From assembly GCF_007988945.1 (NCBI RefSeq), contig NZ_BJVC01000008.1, positions 1 to 64,000 on the forward strand: a stretch of DNA of 64,000 bases. Reading direction: 5' to 3'. Position numbers and translations under genes: made by a program. A model generated the notes under the pieces. That model saw only the letters and a list, made by a program, of their open reading frames with translations. It had not been told where the DNA came from and did no database searches. Shown in pieces: positions 44,307 through 53,274 of the stretch. Position 1 is the first letter of the stretch, and every line of letters starts with the position of its first letter. This DNA comes from Swaminathania salitolerans (lineage in GTDB: Bacteria; Pseudomonadota; Alphaproteobacteria; Acetobacterales; Acetobacteraceae).

Positions 44307-45272
44307 TCAGCCTGTGATCTTTTCGCGATCATGCGGCACGGGCGCCCCTGCGAGCCGCTCCGCCGTCTCTTCGCATCCCGGGGATGAGGGGGCCTCCGGC
44401 GCGATCCGGTCCGGTTTGCGCGCGCGGGTGGAGGCCCGGGGCGGTATGGCGAGGCGGGGCATCGAACCCGGGCACCCGCTGGGCTGATTCAGATAATAGA
44501 GCTCTGCGAGCCGTATCGGGAGGAGGTCCATCAGCCGGGAGCCGAAGACGAGCCATCCGGGAAAGACGATCCGTCGTTTCCGGCGGGCGAGCCCGTGCAT
44601 GATATGGCGGGTGGCCGTTGCGGTGCTGACGAGGCCGGGCATCGGGAACCGGTTGTTCTCGATCATCGGCGTCGCGACGAAGCTGCAACAGACGCTCGAG
44701 AGCAGGATCCCGGCGCGGCGGCTATAGGCGCCGCTTGCCACGAGAAACCGGTCCAGAGCCGCTTTCGACGCCGAATAGGACGGCGTTCCCGGATAGGAGA
44801 CGAGCCCTGCAACCGAGGCGATCGCGCAGATCTGGCCGCGCTGACCCCGGAGCGTGCCGCCCCTGCGACGCGGTTGCGCCTTCATGCGTTCCATCATCGG
44901 AAGAATGGCATTGAGCGCCCCGTCGAGATTGACCGCCATCATGTAACGGATCTGGTCGGGCGTTTCGAAGGCCGCATCCTCCGTCCCTGCCGGTTGCATG
45001 CCGCCGGTCACGCCGGCACAGACCAGCAACAGATCGACCGACCGCCCGGAGGCGCTGCGGCACCATTCCGCCATGCCGTCCCGGTCGGTCACATCGAGGC
45101 AGCAGCACCGGACATCCGCGCCTCTCGACTCGCAGTCCTGCCCCGTCCGGGACAGGGCCCCGGCATCGCGATCGAGGAGATGAAGCATGCGCCCGGGGGC
45201 GGCGAGCGAAAGCGCCAGAGCGCGACCGATGCCCGAGGCAGCACCGGTGATGAAGACGATCCTGTAATCCAT
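44307..45272 (-). CDS. Short-chain dehydrogenase/reductase with C-terminal extension
   Basis: This SDR oxidoreductase has 321 residues. The cofactor motif TGAASGIG (about 9-16) is followed by an acidic LLDRDAG, suggesting NAD(H) preference. Further on are LVCAGVTGG, the Ser in IASVAG and the Tyr-x-x-x-Lys of PSYSASKAAL. The late FPGWLVFGSRLMDLLP resembles membrane-associated SDRs. The last 50 residues are Pro/Arg-rich and not conserved. The gene lies between yhaN (10 bp upstream) and the RND pump (48 bp downstream) on one strand. The ATG at 45272 (MDYRIVFITGAAS) is preferred to a longer frame. Confidence 0.88.
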   Translation of the reverse strand: MDYRIVFITGAASGIGRALALSLAAPGRMLHLLDRDAGALSRTGQDCESRGADVRCCCLDVTDRDGMAEWCRSASGRSVDLLLVCAGVTGGMQPAGTEDAAFETPDQIRYMMAVNLDGALNAILPMMERMKAQPRRRGGTLRGQRGQICAIASVAGLVSYPGTPSYSASKAALDRFLVASGAYSRRAGILLSSVCCSFVATPMIENNRFPMPGLVSTATATRHIMHGLARRKRRIVFPGWLVFGSRLMDLLPIRLAELYYLNQPSGCPGSMPRLAIPPRASTRARKPDRIAPEAPSSPGCEETAERLAGAPVPHDREKITG

Positions 45273-45282
45273 GAGAGGAATG

Positions 45283-48200
45283 TTACACGGTGTGTCTGGT
45301 CGCGCCAGACCGTACGGAGAGACTCTCCGGCTCCGCCAGATGGGCATGATGGGTCAGGAACAGGATCTGCGTGGTGCGCGAGAGATCCGTCAGGATATCC
45401 ATTCCTGCCCGGGCGCGGGCTTCGTCGAAGGTGATGAACAGATCGTCGGCAAGGAATGGAAGGACGATCCCGCGCGCCTGTGCCTGCTCGACGGCGGATA
45501 GTCTCAGGGCGAGGAAGAGCTGGTCGCGCGTGCCCTCGCTCATCTGGCCGGGTCGAACGAAGCCCTGCTCCCCGGCGCGGATCCCCACCAGTTCGGGCGT
45601 TCCGCTGTCGAGAACGGTCAGGCCCTGATACCGGCCCAGGGTCAGCCGGCCGAACAGATGCGACGCGCCCTGCAGGAGCGGATTGGTATGTTCCGGACGC
45701 TGCCGTGTCGCGACCCGGTGAAGGAGGAGCGACTGTATGCGCGCGCTTGCCCAGCGTTCGGCCTCGATCGCCATTTCGGCGCGGCAGGTTTCCATCTCCA
45801 GAGCGGCATCCCGTGCCAAATCCTCCCCCTCGATATGGCGACGCTGCTCGTCGATCTCTCCTTGTCGTCGCACGGCTTTTTCGCGCTCCTGCCGCTTTGC
45901 GTCCCTGCGTGTTTCATGCTCGGCGATCAGGGCGGGCAGGATATCGGGGTCGGTTTCGGAGGCGGCCTGTCTGAGCGTTTCGAGCGCGAGACCGTCGCCG
46001 CTCCGGCAGATGGCCGATCTGAGGCGGTCCATCTCCTCCAGGCGGGCATGACAGACGGAGCTTCGGGCGAAGACGGCGCGCAAGGACTCCATGTCCTGCG
46101 TGCCCGAACGCGAGAACCAGTCCGCAAGCTGCGCCTCGCAGGCGGTCAGACTGCGCTGATGCGTTCCGATCTCGGCATTCGCCTCCGCGATTCCCCGGTC
46201 CAGTTTCGCAGCGTGGTCGGCGTCTATCGTGGCTGTCTCCAGTGCCAGGACGCATTCGGCCATCCTGTCCGCCAGAGCGCGTTCGGACAGCGCGTCCTGC
46301 GGGGCCAGCCGCGTGAGAAACGCGCGGAATGAGTCTTCGAGATCCCGAAGAGCCTCATCTTCCCGGGCGAGACGCTCCCGGTGACGGAGCAGGGTCTCGG
46401 TGTCGCGTCGCCGCGTCTCCATGAGGGCAAGTGTGGCGCTGTCGCAGCGCGTCAGATCCGGACGCAACCGGAGAACGTTGCTCCAGGCGGCGTCGAGCCG
46501 GTCTTCGGCATGAGACAGTGCCTCTTCCTCACGATCCAGCGCGTCCAGCCTCTTGCGATGCTGTTCGGCGTCCTGCTGGCGCGTGCGGATGCGGGTTTCG
46601 TTCTGCTCCCATCCCTCGAGCACGGTCGAGGCATGAGCGATGGCGTCGCCGAGGCTGCTCCATGCGCGACCGGCTCTCTCCTGCCGGTCCGTCGGGTCTT
46701 CCGGGCAGGCCGTTGCGTCGGATGCGCTGCCGGGCGGGACCCCGGCCTCTTCCGGCCCGGGACTGCCGTCGCGCCCGGGAAGGGCAGGACCCGGAAAGGC
46801 GGGAAAGGGGGGGACGAGCTGGCGCAGCGCCTCGAGATGGCGGTCGCGATGGCACTGGATGCTTGCCCGCTCGGCCGTCAGGGTCGCCTGGGCAGAGAAT
46901 GCAGCGCAGGCGCGCGCGCGCCGGGCGAGCCAGCCCGGCAGATGCTCCGGATCGAGAGCCGGCAGTCCGGATGCGGCCAGTTCCCGTGACCAGAGCGCGG
47001 CTTCGTTCTTCCGGGCCTCCCGGGAGGAGGCCAGAGCGTTTTCGGACTGACGGCGGTCCAGCGCATTGCGTTCGAGCGCCTGTTCGAGTGCCGCCAGTCG
47101 TGCCGTCTTTTCCGCCGCAGCGAAGCGGCGATCGGCGAGCGCGTCGCTTCGGGCGCGTGCGCTTTCATAGGCTGCGATATCGTCCGGCCCGGGTCGGGTC
47201 GGTTGCGCGATCAGGGCCGAGAACAGGGCGTTTCTCTCGCGTCTGACCGTCTCGAGCGTCGCAGCCGAGACGATCTCCTCACGTTCGAGCTGCCTCAGCT
47301 CGAGTTCGAGCGTTTCGCGCACCCGATCCTGTTCCCGGAGCGCCTCCAGAGCGTTGCGCTCTGCCTCGATACGGCTCCGCCACAGATCGCGGGCCTGTGT
47401 CAGCCGCGTTTCATCCGGGATCGCCATGGCGTCGAGGGCGGCGACACTGCCTTGCCAGGGCGCGAGATCGCGCATCGCCTGCGCGCATTCGGCCCTGTTT
47501 CCGGCCAGGGACCGGTCTAGGCGCTCGAGGGCGCGATCCGGATCTTCACCCCGTTCCGCCTGACGGAGCGCAATGCGCAGGGCATCGACCGGATAGGCGG
47601 GAAGTGCGTCGAGCCTGAGCATCGTCTCGTCGAGCGCGTGTTGCGCGAGGCTGCGTGCGGCCTGCCATTCGGTGCGTCGGCGGGCGAGCCGCTCCGTCTC
47701 GTCGCAGAGGGGACGCATGATCCCGATGAGGGCGAGATCGGGCAAGGCGTCACGTATCGCTTCGGGCGTTCCTTCGAGGCCTTGCGCCTTCAGATCGCTC
47801 TCGAGCGCCCTCATGGCGGCCTGGTCTTCGGAAAGCGCCTGCTCCCGGGCGGCACGCGCAGCGAATGCGGCGCGAAAATCCCCGATCGTGGTTTTATGGG
47901 CAAGAATCGCGGTATCGGGTTTGCACGCCGCCCTCAGGGGCAGGAGGCCTTCGCGCTTGCGCACGGCATCGTCGCGCTCCGCGCGAAGATCGGCCCATTC
48001 CTTCAGAAGCGCATGGAAGCGGGAGGTTTCCTCAACCGAGAAGAGGGCGGGGGTGTACGCCGCATGTTCGGCTTCGAGCGTCTCGAGCCTGCGCAGATCG
48101 GGGAGGATACGTCCGCTGCGCTGGAGGCGCGTGAGGCTGGCTTCCTCGTCGCGCAAGGCCTGATCGAGCGTCGTCAGGGTCTTTTCGAGTGTGCGGGCTT

Positions 48201-48840
48201 CACGCGTGAGGGCGACCCAGTCCTGCGTATCGCTTGCGGCGCGGGACAGCGTGTCCCTGGCGGTCCGGTAGCGCCTGCCGAGCTCGTGCAGCCGGGTCGC
48301 ATTGCGTCCCGTGCCTTTCTTCCAGAGGGCGCTGGCCTGCCGGTCGAGGGAGTCGCGCACGCTGCGCACCGTATCGAGGCCGAACCCGGCAGCAAGAAGC
48401 TGCTCCCCGAGATCTCCCTCCAGCGCCGCCATCGTCTCGCCCCCGTGACGGAGGCGCTGATGGTCGAGACTCCACATTCGCTCGAAACGCTCCCGGTCCA
48501 CGCCGCCGAGCCAGCGCAGGAGCAGGTTCTCGTCGCATTCGGTCGTGTCGTCGCCGTTTCGCAGGGTGCGTACGCGTCCCCTGCGGCGGATCATGTCGAG
48601 CGTTTCGTCTCCCTGGGCAAGGCGTGCGCCCACGCGAAGCATGTCGGCATCGAATTGCCAGTCCTGCCCCTTGTGATGGGGAAAACCGAAGAGCAGATCG
48701 CTCACGGCCTGCATGAGTGTCGATTTTCCCGCCTCGTTCGGTCCGTGCAGGATATGCAGATCGCAGGCGGGCTGCCCGAAATCGAGCGTTTTCCCGGCAA
48801 ACCCGCCGTAACGGATGAGGTCGAGCCGTGCGATTCTCAT
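45283..48840 (-). CDS. yhaN: SbcC/Rad50-like ATPase of the YhaN family
   Basis: This is a large SMC-like ATPase (1185 residues) that partners a Mre11-like nuclease in DNA end processing. The N-terminus has LDLIRYGGFAGKTLDF and Walker A HGPNEAGKSTL. A long coiled-coil-rich region (about 190-1000, rich in Glu, Arg, Ala, Leu) follows. The C-terminal ABC signature region MSEGTRDQLFLALRLSAVE and Walker B LPFLADDLFITFDEAR complete the ATPase, with LTHHAHL as the H-loop. There is no obvious zinc-hook CxxC, as in YhaN-type proteins. Its ATG overlaps the yhaO stop by four bases. Confidence 0.88.
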   Translation of the reverse strand: MRIARLDLIRYGGFAGKTLDFGQPACDLHILHGPNEAGKSTLMQAVSDLLFGFPHHKGQDWQFDADMLRVGARLAQGDETLDMIRRRGRVRTLRNGDDTTECDENLLLRWLGGVDRERFERMWSLDHQRLRHGGETMAALEGDLGEQLLAAGFGLDTVRSVRDSLDRQASALWKKGTGRNATRLHELGRRYRTARDTLSRAASDTQDWVALTREARTLEKTLTTLDQALRDEEASLTRLQRSGRILPDLRRLETLEAEHAAYTPALFSVEETSRFHALLKEWADLRAERDDAVRKREGLLPLRAACKPDTAILAHKTTIGDFRAAFAARAAREQALSEDQAAMRALESDLKAQGLEGTPEAIRDALPDLALIGIMRPLCDETERLARRRTEWQAARSLAQHALDETMLRLDALPAYPVDALRIALRQAERGEDPDRALERLDRSLAGNRAECAQAMRDLAPWQGSVAALDAMAIPDETRLTQARDLWRSRIEAERNALEALREQDRVRETLELELRQLEREEIVSAATLETVRRERNALFSALIAQPTRPGPDDIAAYESARARSDALADRRFAAAEKTARLAALEQALERNALDRRQSENALASSREARKNEAALWSRELAASGLPALDPEHLPGWLARRARACAAFSAQATLTAERASIQCHRDRHLEALRQLVPPFPAFPGPALPGRDGSPGPEEAGVPPGSASDATACPEDPTDRQERAGRAWSSLGDAIAHASTVLEGWEQNETRIRTRQQDAEQHRKRLDALDREEEALSHAEDRLDAAWSNVLRLRPDLTRCDSATLALMETRRRDTETLLRHRERLAREDEALRDLEDSFRAFLTRLAPQDALSERALADRMAECVLALETATIDADHAAKLDRGIAEANAEIGTHQRSLTACEAQLADWFSRSGTQDMESLRAVFARSSVCHARLEEMDRLRSAICRSGDGLALETLRQAASETDPDILPALIAEHETRRDAKRQEREKAVRRQGEIDEQRRHIEGEDLARDAALEMETCRAEMAIEAERWASARIQSLLLHRVATRQRPEHTNPLLQGASHLFGRLTLGRYQGLTVLDSGTPELVGIRAGEQGFVRPGQMSEGTRDQLFLALRLSAVEQAQARGIVLPFLADDLFITFDEARARAGMDILTDLSRTTQILFLTHHAHLAEPESLSVRSGATRHTV

Positions 48841-50111
48841 GGCGCGTCACCTTCGGACCCGTCGGAAAGCCGCGCGAGCAATGTTTCGGAAATACGGGGG
48901 AGGAGCGTATCCCAGTCCCCCGACCGGATCAGGGCCAGAAGCGAGCCGGGTACGGGCGTGTCGAGAGGGAGGGTTCCGAGGCAGGCTTCGAGATCGTCCC
49001 TGATCTGCGCGCGCAGGGCCGGATCTTCCGCGGCCTCGCGGAGAAAACCGGCGATTGCATCGTCGTCCCGGCCTGCGGGGGAGAGGGAGGCTGTCCTTTC
49101 GGGCGGCCGCGTCTCGATGACCAGTTTCTCGAGTTCGACCGTTCCGCCGCTCATCGCCGCCAGATGGAGTATGGCTTCCCGCAGGGCCTGCGGCTGTCGC
49201 GCGAGTGTCTGATGCAAGGAGGTTTCCCCGCACAGGGTCAGGCGCAGGATGAAGAGCCTCTCCGGATCGCGTCCGGCGACGGAACGGAGCAATGCGCCGA
49301 TACGCTCGTGCAGGGCGGAGTCCTGTTCGATCCCGGTGCAATCGAGCGTTTCATGCGTCCACCGGACATCGTCGCAAAGGACGGGATCGACCGCGCAGAC
49401 GGCCCCGTCGCGCACGGTCACCAGCACGGCGCCCTTTTCGCCCTGCTCGTGGATGTGCCGACCCTGCAGAACGCCGGGAAAGACGATGTGAGGCGAGGGG
49501 CCGGCGATCATGCGTTCATGCACATGGCCGAGCGCCCAGTAATCGTAGCCGAGCGCGGCCAGTCCTTCCTGCGTGCAGGGCGCATAGGTTTCGTGCCGTC
49601 CGTGTCCCGAGAGGGAGGTGTGCAGAACGCCGATATTGAAATAGCCGGGGACGGGGGGCGGATAGAACCGGGTCATGTCGTCTGGAACGTGACGGGAGGC
49701 GAAACTCTGGCCATGAAGCGCGACCCCGAGCGTGTCGATACGGAACGTCTCCGGCGCCTGCGACGGAAAACGGGCGACCCCTTCGGGGAGCGGAAGGTCA
49801 CGCGTCAGGACCGAGACCGCATCGTGATTGCCCTGGAGGAGAAAGACACGGATATTGTGGGAGAGCAGACGCCCCAGGGCGCGCGCCATGTAGAGACCCG
49901 TGCCGATGGTCTTCCAGGAGCCGTCATAGAGATCGCCGGCGATGACGACGAAGGCCACGTCTTCGCGCAATGCCGTCTCGACCAGCGTGTCGAGCGCCTT
50001 GCGCGAGGCATTGCGAATGCGGGAAAGTGACAATCCCTCGTGCTGCGCAAGCCCGCGAAGTGGGCTATCGAGATGAAGATCGGCCGCATGCAGAAAGCGA
50101 AAGGAGCTCAT
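48837..50111 (-). CDS. yhaO: Mre11/SbcD-like DNA repair nuclease of the YhaO family
   Basis: This is a calcineurin-like metallophosphoesterase, 424 residues, predicted to be the nuclease half of a DNA end-processing complex with YhaN. The metal-binding motifs are in order: HAADLHLDS (N-terminus), VIAGDLYDGS, LLQGNHDAV, VLHTSLSGH and ALGHVHER. A C-terminal cap and YhaN-binding region fill about 280-420. The four-base overlap with yhaN supports a stable complex. It is the first gene of the tight minus-strand run that continues to the S9 peptidase. Confidence 0.9.
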   Translation of the reverse strand: MSSFRFLHAADLHLDSPLRGLAQHEGLSLSRIRNASRKALDTLVETALREDVAFVVIAGDLYDGSWKTIGTGLYMARALGRLLSHNIRVFLLQGNHDAVSVLTRDLPLPEGVARFPSQAPETFRIDTLGVALHGQSFASRHVPDDMTRFYPPPVPGYFNIGVLHTSLSGHGRHETYAPCTQEGLAALGYDYWALGHVHERMIAGPSPHIVFPGVLQGRHIHEQGEKGAVLVTVRDGAVCAVDPVLCDDVRWTHETLDCTGIEQDSALHERIGALLRSVAGRDPERLFILRLTLCGETSLHQTLARQPQALREAILHLAAMSGGTVELEKLVIETRPPERTASLSPAGRDDDAIAGFLREAAEDPALRAQIRDDLEACLGTLPLDTPVPGSLLALIRSGDWDTLLPRISETLLARLSDGSEGDAP

Positions 50112-50205
50112 CAGCGTCTTGTAGCAGAGTTTTCCGGCCCTGCGTCAGGCGCCTTGTCCGACCCATGACGAGATTACCAGAAGAGATCTGCCGGGCTCGG
50201 CGATC

Positions 50206-52056
50206 ATGATTCCCGCAGACAATATCCTCCTCCTTCTCGTCATGGCTGCCCTGAGCAGTCTTCTGGCCCGGCTTCTTCGCAATCTCGTGCCGCTTCCCCT
50301 GATCCAGATCCTGCTCGGCGTCGTCGCTGCGAGTCTCGGGGTTCGTATCGGGCTCGAGCCCGATCTCTTCATGCTGGTTTTCCTGCCGCCTCTCCTGTTC
50401 GCGGATGCGTTCCGGATGCCGCTGAGAGAATTCCACGAATTGCGCGGTACGATCTTCTTTCTGGCTTTCGGCCTCGTGGTGCTGAGCACGGTCTTTTGCG
50501 GATACGCCATACACTGGCTCATCCCCACGCTCGATCTCGCTTGCTGCTTCGCTCTGGCCGCAGCGCTCTCGCCGACGGACACGGTTGCCGTAACCAGTCT
50601 GATCGCGGGGCGACATGTGCCCGAACGCATGATCCATATCCTGTCTGGCGAAGCGCTTTTCAACGATGCATCGGGGCTCGTCTGTTTCCGCTTCGCCACG
50701 GCTGCGGCCATGACCGGGGTCTTTTCCTACCGTCAGGCTTTCGGCGGCTTTCTGCTCGTCGCACTCGGCGGGATGGGAGTGGGCGCGCTGATCGCCTATG
50801 GAGCGGCACGGATCAATCGTGTTCTGCTGCGGCGCGGTTTCGACGATCCGCCCTTGCAGATCACGCTCATGGTCCTGCTCCCGTTCTCGACCTATATCGT
50901 GGCCGAGAGGCTCGGTGGGTCCGGGATACTGGCCTCGGTGGCCGCCTGCATGGTCATCAAGATGATGGGCGTGATCGAGGAAGCCAATACCGCGACACGG
51001 CTCCAGGCGACGACGGTCTGGACGATGCTGAGCTACGTCTTCAACGCCCTGATCTTCCTGCTTCTCGGGCTCCAGCTTCCGTCTCTGCTCGATCGGGGTA
51101 TGGAGCTGGCCCATGCGCGTCATGTGACGCTGATCCAGCTCGTGACGCTCGTTGCGGCCGTGTACGCCATCATGAGCCTCCTGCGTCTGGCTGGGCTCTG
51201 GCTCTCGATCCTGCGACGCTGGCTCGTTTCCCGCTGGATGCATAAATCCTTCGCCTGGCCGGGCGTTCTGAGCTCGGTTCTGCTGACCTTTGCCGGGGTG
51301 CGCGGTGCGGTCACGCTTGCAGCGGTGCTCTCCCTTCCCGTCGCAGGCGCGGGGATGGACGGATTCCCCGATCGCGAGCTGATCGTGACGATCGCAGCCG
51401 GTGTGATCGTCATGTCGCTGATCGGCGCGGGGCTGATCATGCCGGCCTGTATCCGGTTCATCCCGCCCGAGGGGACGGACCGCCATGCCCTGGAGGAACG
51501 CATGGCGCGTCAGACGCTGCTGCGCGCAGCCCTGGAGCGCCTGCAGCAGGAAAAGCACGCGCATGACGCAGGCCGTGGACGGGGCGCCCAACCGGACACC
51601 GGGCCTGATGAAGTGCCGGATACCGCCCAAGGTGCTGTACAGGATGCCGCCCGGGATGCGGCCCAAGGTGCGGCCCAGGGTGCGACGCAGGGTACCGCAC
51701 AGGCTGCCGTGCAGCAGATGGGTCAGGGCGGCCAGCGGGGCGGGGACGGCACGAGCGAGGATGAGGCGATCCGTCAGGATGTGATCGACCGGCTCGGACA
51801 AAGCTACGAGAATCGTCTGAACCAGATCGACGAGGCCCGGCAGATCACCCCCATGAACCGTCATCTTGCGCTCAGGCGTGAGCGGATCGAGCTCGCTCTG
51901 CGTCTCGTCCTGTTGAGGGCCCAGCGTCAGGCGCTCCATTCCCTGTTTTCGGAGCGGAAGATCAACGATCAGACGGAATGGGAGCTGGAGCAGGAGCTCG
52001 ATTTCGAGGAACAGCTCTTGAGGGCGCGGGTGCAGCGGCTTCCTCAGGACATCTGA
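50206..52056 (+). CDS. CPA1-family Na+(K+)/H+ antiporter
   Basis: This inner-membrane cation/proton exchanger has 616 residues. About twelve helices occupy residues 1-430, with SPTDTVAVTSLIAG and SGEALFNDASGLVCF, where the Asp pair of CPA1 transporters lies, and later FAGVRGAVTLAAVLSLP. The cytoplasmic tail (about 430-616) contains a helix, then a low-complexity Ala-Gln-Gly repeat (about 471-510), then a second charged helical region. The family regulates pH and sodium. It starts 94 bp from yhaO in the divergent direction. The ATG at 50206 puts helix 1 at the N-terminus. Confidence 0.9.
   Translation: MIPADNILLLLVMAALSSLLARLLRNLVPLPLIQILLGVVAASLGVRIGLEPDLFMLVFLPPLLFADAFRMPLREFHELRGTIFFLAFGLVVLSTVFCGYAIHWLIPTLDLACCFALAAALSPTDTVAVTSLIAGRHVPERMIHILSGEALFNDASGLVCFRFATAAAMTGVFSYRQAFGGFLLVALGGMGVGALIAYGAARINRVLLRRGFDDPPLQITLMVLLPFSTYIVAERLGGSGILASVAACMVIKMMGVIEEANTATRLQATTVWTMLSYVFNALIFLLLGLQLPSLLDRGMELAHARHVTLIQLVTLVAAVYAIMSLLRLAGLWLSILRRWLVSRWMHKSFAWPGVLSSVLLTFAGVRGAVTLAAVLSLPVAGAGMDGFPDRELIVTIAAGVIVMSLIGAGLIMPACIRFIPPEGTDRHALEERMARQTLLRAALERLQQEKHAHDAGRGRGAQPDTGPDEVPDTAQGAVQDAARDAAQGAAQGATQGTAQAAVQQMGQGGQRGGDGTSEDEAIRQDVIDRLGQSYENRLNQIDEARQITPMNRHLALRRERIELALRLVLLRAQRQALHSLFSERKINDQTEWELEQELDFEEQLLRARVQRLPQDI
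51620..51732 (+). repeat. In-frame 12-bp-type repeats encoding Ala-Gln-Gly
   Basis: Degenerate copies of GCCCAAGGTGCG and related 12-bp units encode a run of AQGA-type repeats in the cytoplasmic tail of the antiporter. Confidence 0.7.
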
Positions 52057-52076
52057 GATGCCGCCACCCGGGAGCA

Positions 52077-52113
52077 CGGGATATTCCCGATCCCTATCCC
52101 GATCCCTATCCCG
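52077..52113. repeat. 12-bp direct repeat and hairpin between convergent genes
   Basis: CCCGATCCCTAT occurs twice in tandem (52086-52109) with a partial third copy. CGGGATA (52077-52083) can pair with TATCCCG (52107-52113), so the element could also act as a terminator for the convergent antiporter and isomerase genes. Confidence 0.55.
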
Positions 52114-52162
52114 GGCGCGGTGAGACCGATGCGGTTTCCGGCCTCTGCGTTACCGGCGCGGA

Positions 52163-53062
52163 TCAGCCGAGATTGCGCTTGGCGAGTTCCTCACGCATCG
52201 TCCTGAGCATGAAACGCGACGAGTCCTCGGCGCGCTCTTCCCAGGCGAAGACGCAGGAGGACAGGACCCCGTCGAAGCGGATTTCCGCCAGCGTGTCGAA
52301 GAAGAGCTTCCAGTCGATATCCCCCTGCCCGATATCGAGATGCTGATGCACACGGACTTTCGCGCCCGGAGGATTGACGATGTAGCGCAGCTCGGAAGAT
52401 CCGCGATGGTCGAACGTATCCGCCACCCTCACATGGGCGAGAATATCTGCGGCTTCCTTCAGCATGGCCGCCATATCGCCCCCGTAGAAGAAGGTATGGG
52501 GCACGATATAGGACATCTTGACCGCATCGGAGCCGATATTGCGGATGATATCGATGGCCGGGTGGAAGGTCTCCACCCAGTCTTCGGGATGCGGTTCGAG
52601 AGAAAGGGTGATGCCCGAACGCTCGAGAATGGGGACCAGATCGTCCATCGAGCGCCAGAATGCGTCCTCGCAGGTCTCCGGTGTAGCGACCCCCGGCGGC
52701 AGCCCCGCCGAGCGCTCGGGCGAGGTGCCGCGCCCGAATTCGGAAACCATGAGAGGGCATTCCATCTCCGAGGCGATTTCGATGGCACGACGCCAGTAGC
52801 GCATCGCGGCCCGGCGTTCCTCCTCGACAGGGCTGGCCCAGCGATACATGGGCTGGAGCGTGGCGAGCTCGGTGCCGTGCTCGCGTATGGCCCGCTTGAA
52901 TTCCCGGATACGTTGCGAGGTGGCGCGGGGCATGACCCACCATTCGAGAAAATCCGAGCGGGGAGAGAGCTCTATGCCATCAAAACCGTAATCCGCCGTG
53001 ACCCTGGCGATCTCCGGCAATGAGAGGTGGCGTTGCATATAGGGATCGAGAACGAGTTTCAC
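52163..53062 (-). CDS. TIM-barrel sugar phosphate isomerase/epimerase family protein (IolE/IolI-like)
   Basis: This 299-residue protein belongs to the xylose isomerase-like TIM-barrel (AP endonuclease 2) family. The N-terminus MKLVLDPYMQRHLSLPEI leads to GFDGIELSPR. Probable metal ligands lie in LSLEPHPED (Glu), the HVRVADTFDHR stretch (His and Asp) and QGDIDWKLFFDTL. The family includes inosose dehydratases and ketose epimerases. The sugar is not indicated and no transport or dehydrogenase gene adjoins it, so function stays general. Upstream, 53063-53274 holds only a TTGCC pentamer array. Confidence 0.85.
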   Translation of the reverse strand: MKLVLDPYMQRHLSLPEIARVTADYGFDGIELSPRSDFLEWWVMPRATSQRIREFKRAIREHGTELATLQPMYRWASPVEEERRAAMRYWRRAIEIASEMECPLMVSEFGRGTSPERSAGLPPGVATPETCEDAFWRSMDDLVPILERSGITLSLEPHPEDWVETFHPAIDIIRNIGSDAVKMSYIVPHTFFYGGDMAAMLKEAADILAHVRVADTFDHRGSSELRYIVNPPGAKVRVHQHLDIGQGDIDWKLFFDTLAEIRFDGVLSSCVFAWEERAEDSSRFMLRTMREELAKRNLG

Positions 53063-53217
53063 CCTTGGGGCTCCTTCGGCAGAGGCATTCCGGCGTCCTG
53101 CCTCCCCATCGTCCGGATGTATCCGGGCGGTGTCCGGGGCGGGCAGGTCGGCGCCAGATTAGGCAATGCCGACGCCCCGCGTCGCGACGGGGATGATCAA
53201 ATCCGATCATGCCCCAT

Positions 53218-53240
53218 GCCTTGCCTTGCCTTGCCTTGCC
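53218..53240. repeat. TTGCC pentanucleotide repeat
   Basis: Four exact TTGCC units (53221-53240) follow a GCC. They lie about 160 bp upstream of the sugar isomerase start and just after the MscS channel gene's stop. A pentamer array of this size is a candidate slippage site. Confidence 0.7.
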
Positions 53241-53274
53241 GCGCCCGATCCGGGCTGCCCCCCCGGAGCAGGTG

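Noticed and set aside
41688-44387. 899-codon open frame opposite the RND pump
   Set aside because: His/Arg/Asp-rich shadow of a convincing transporter; no start signal or domain.
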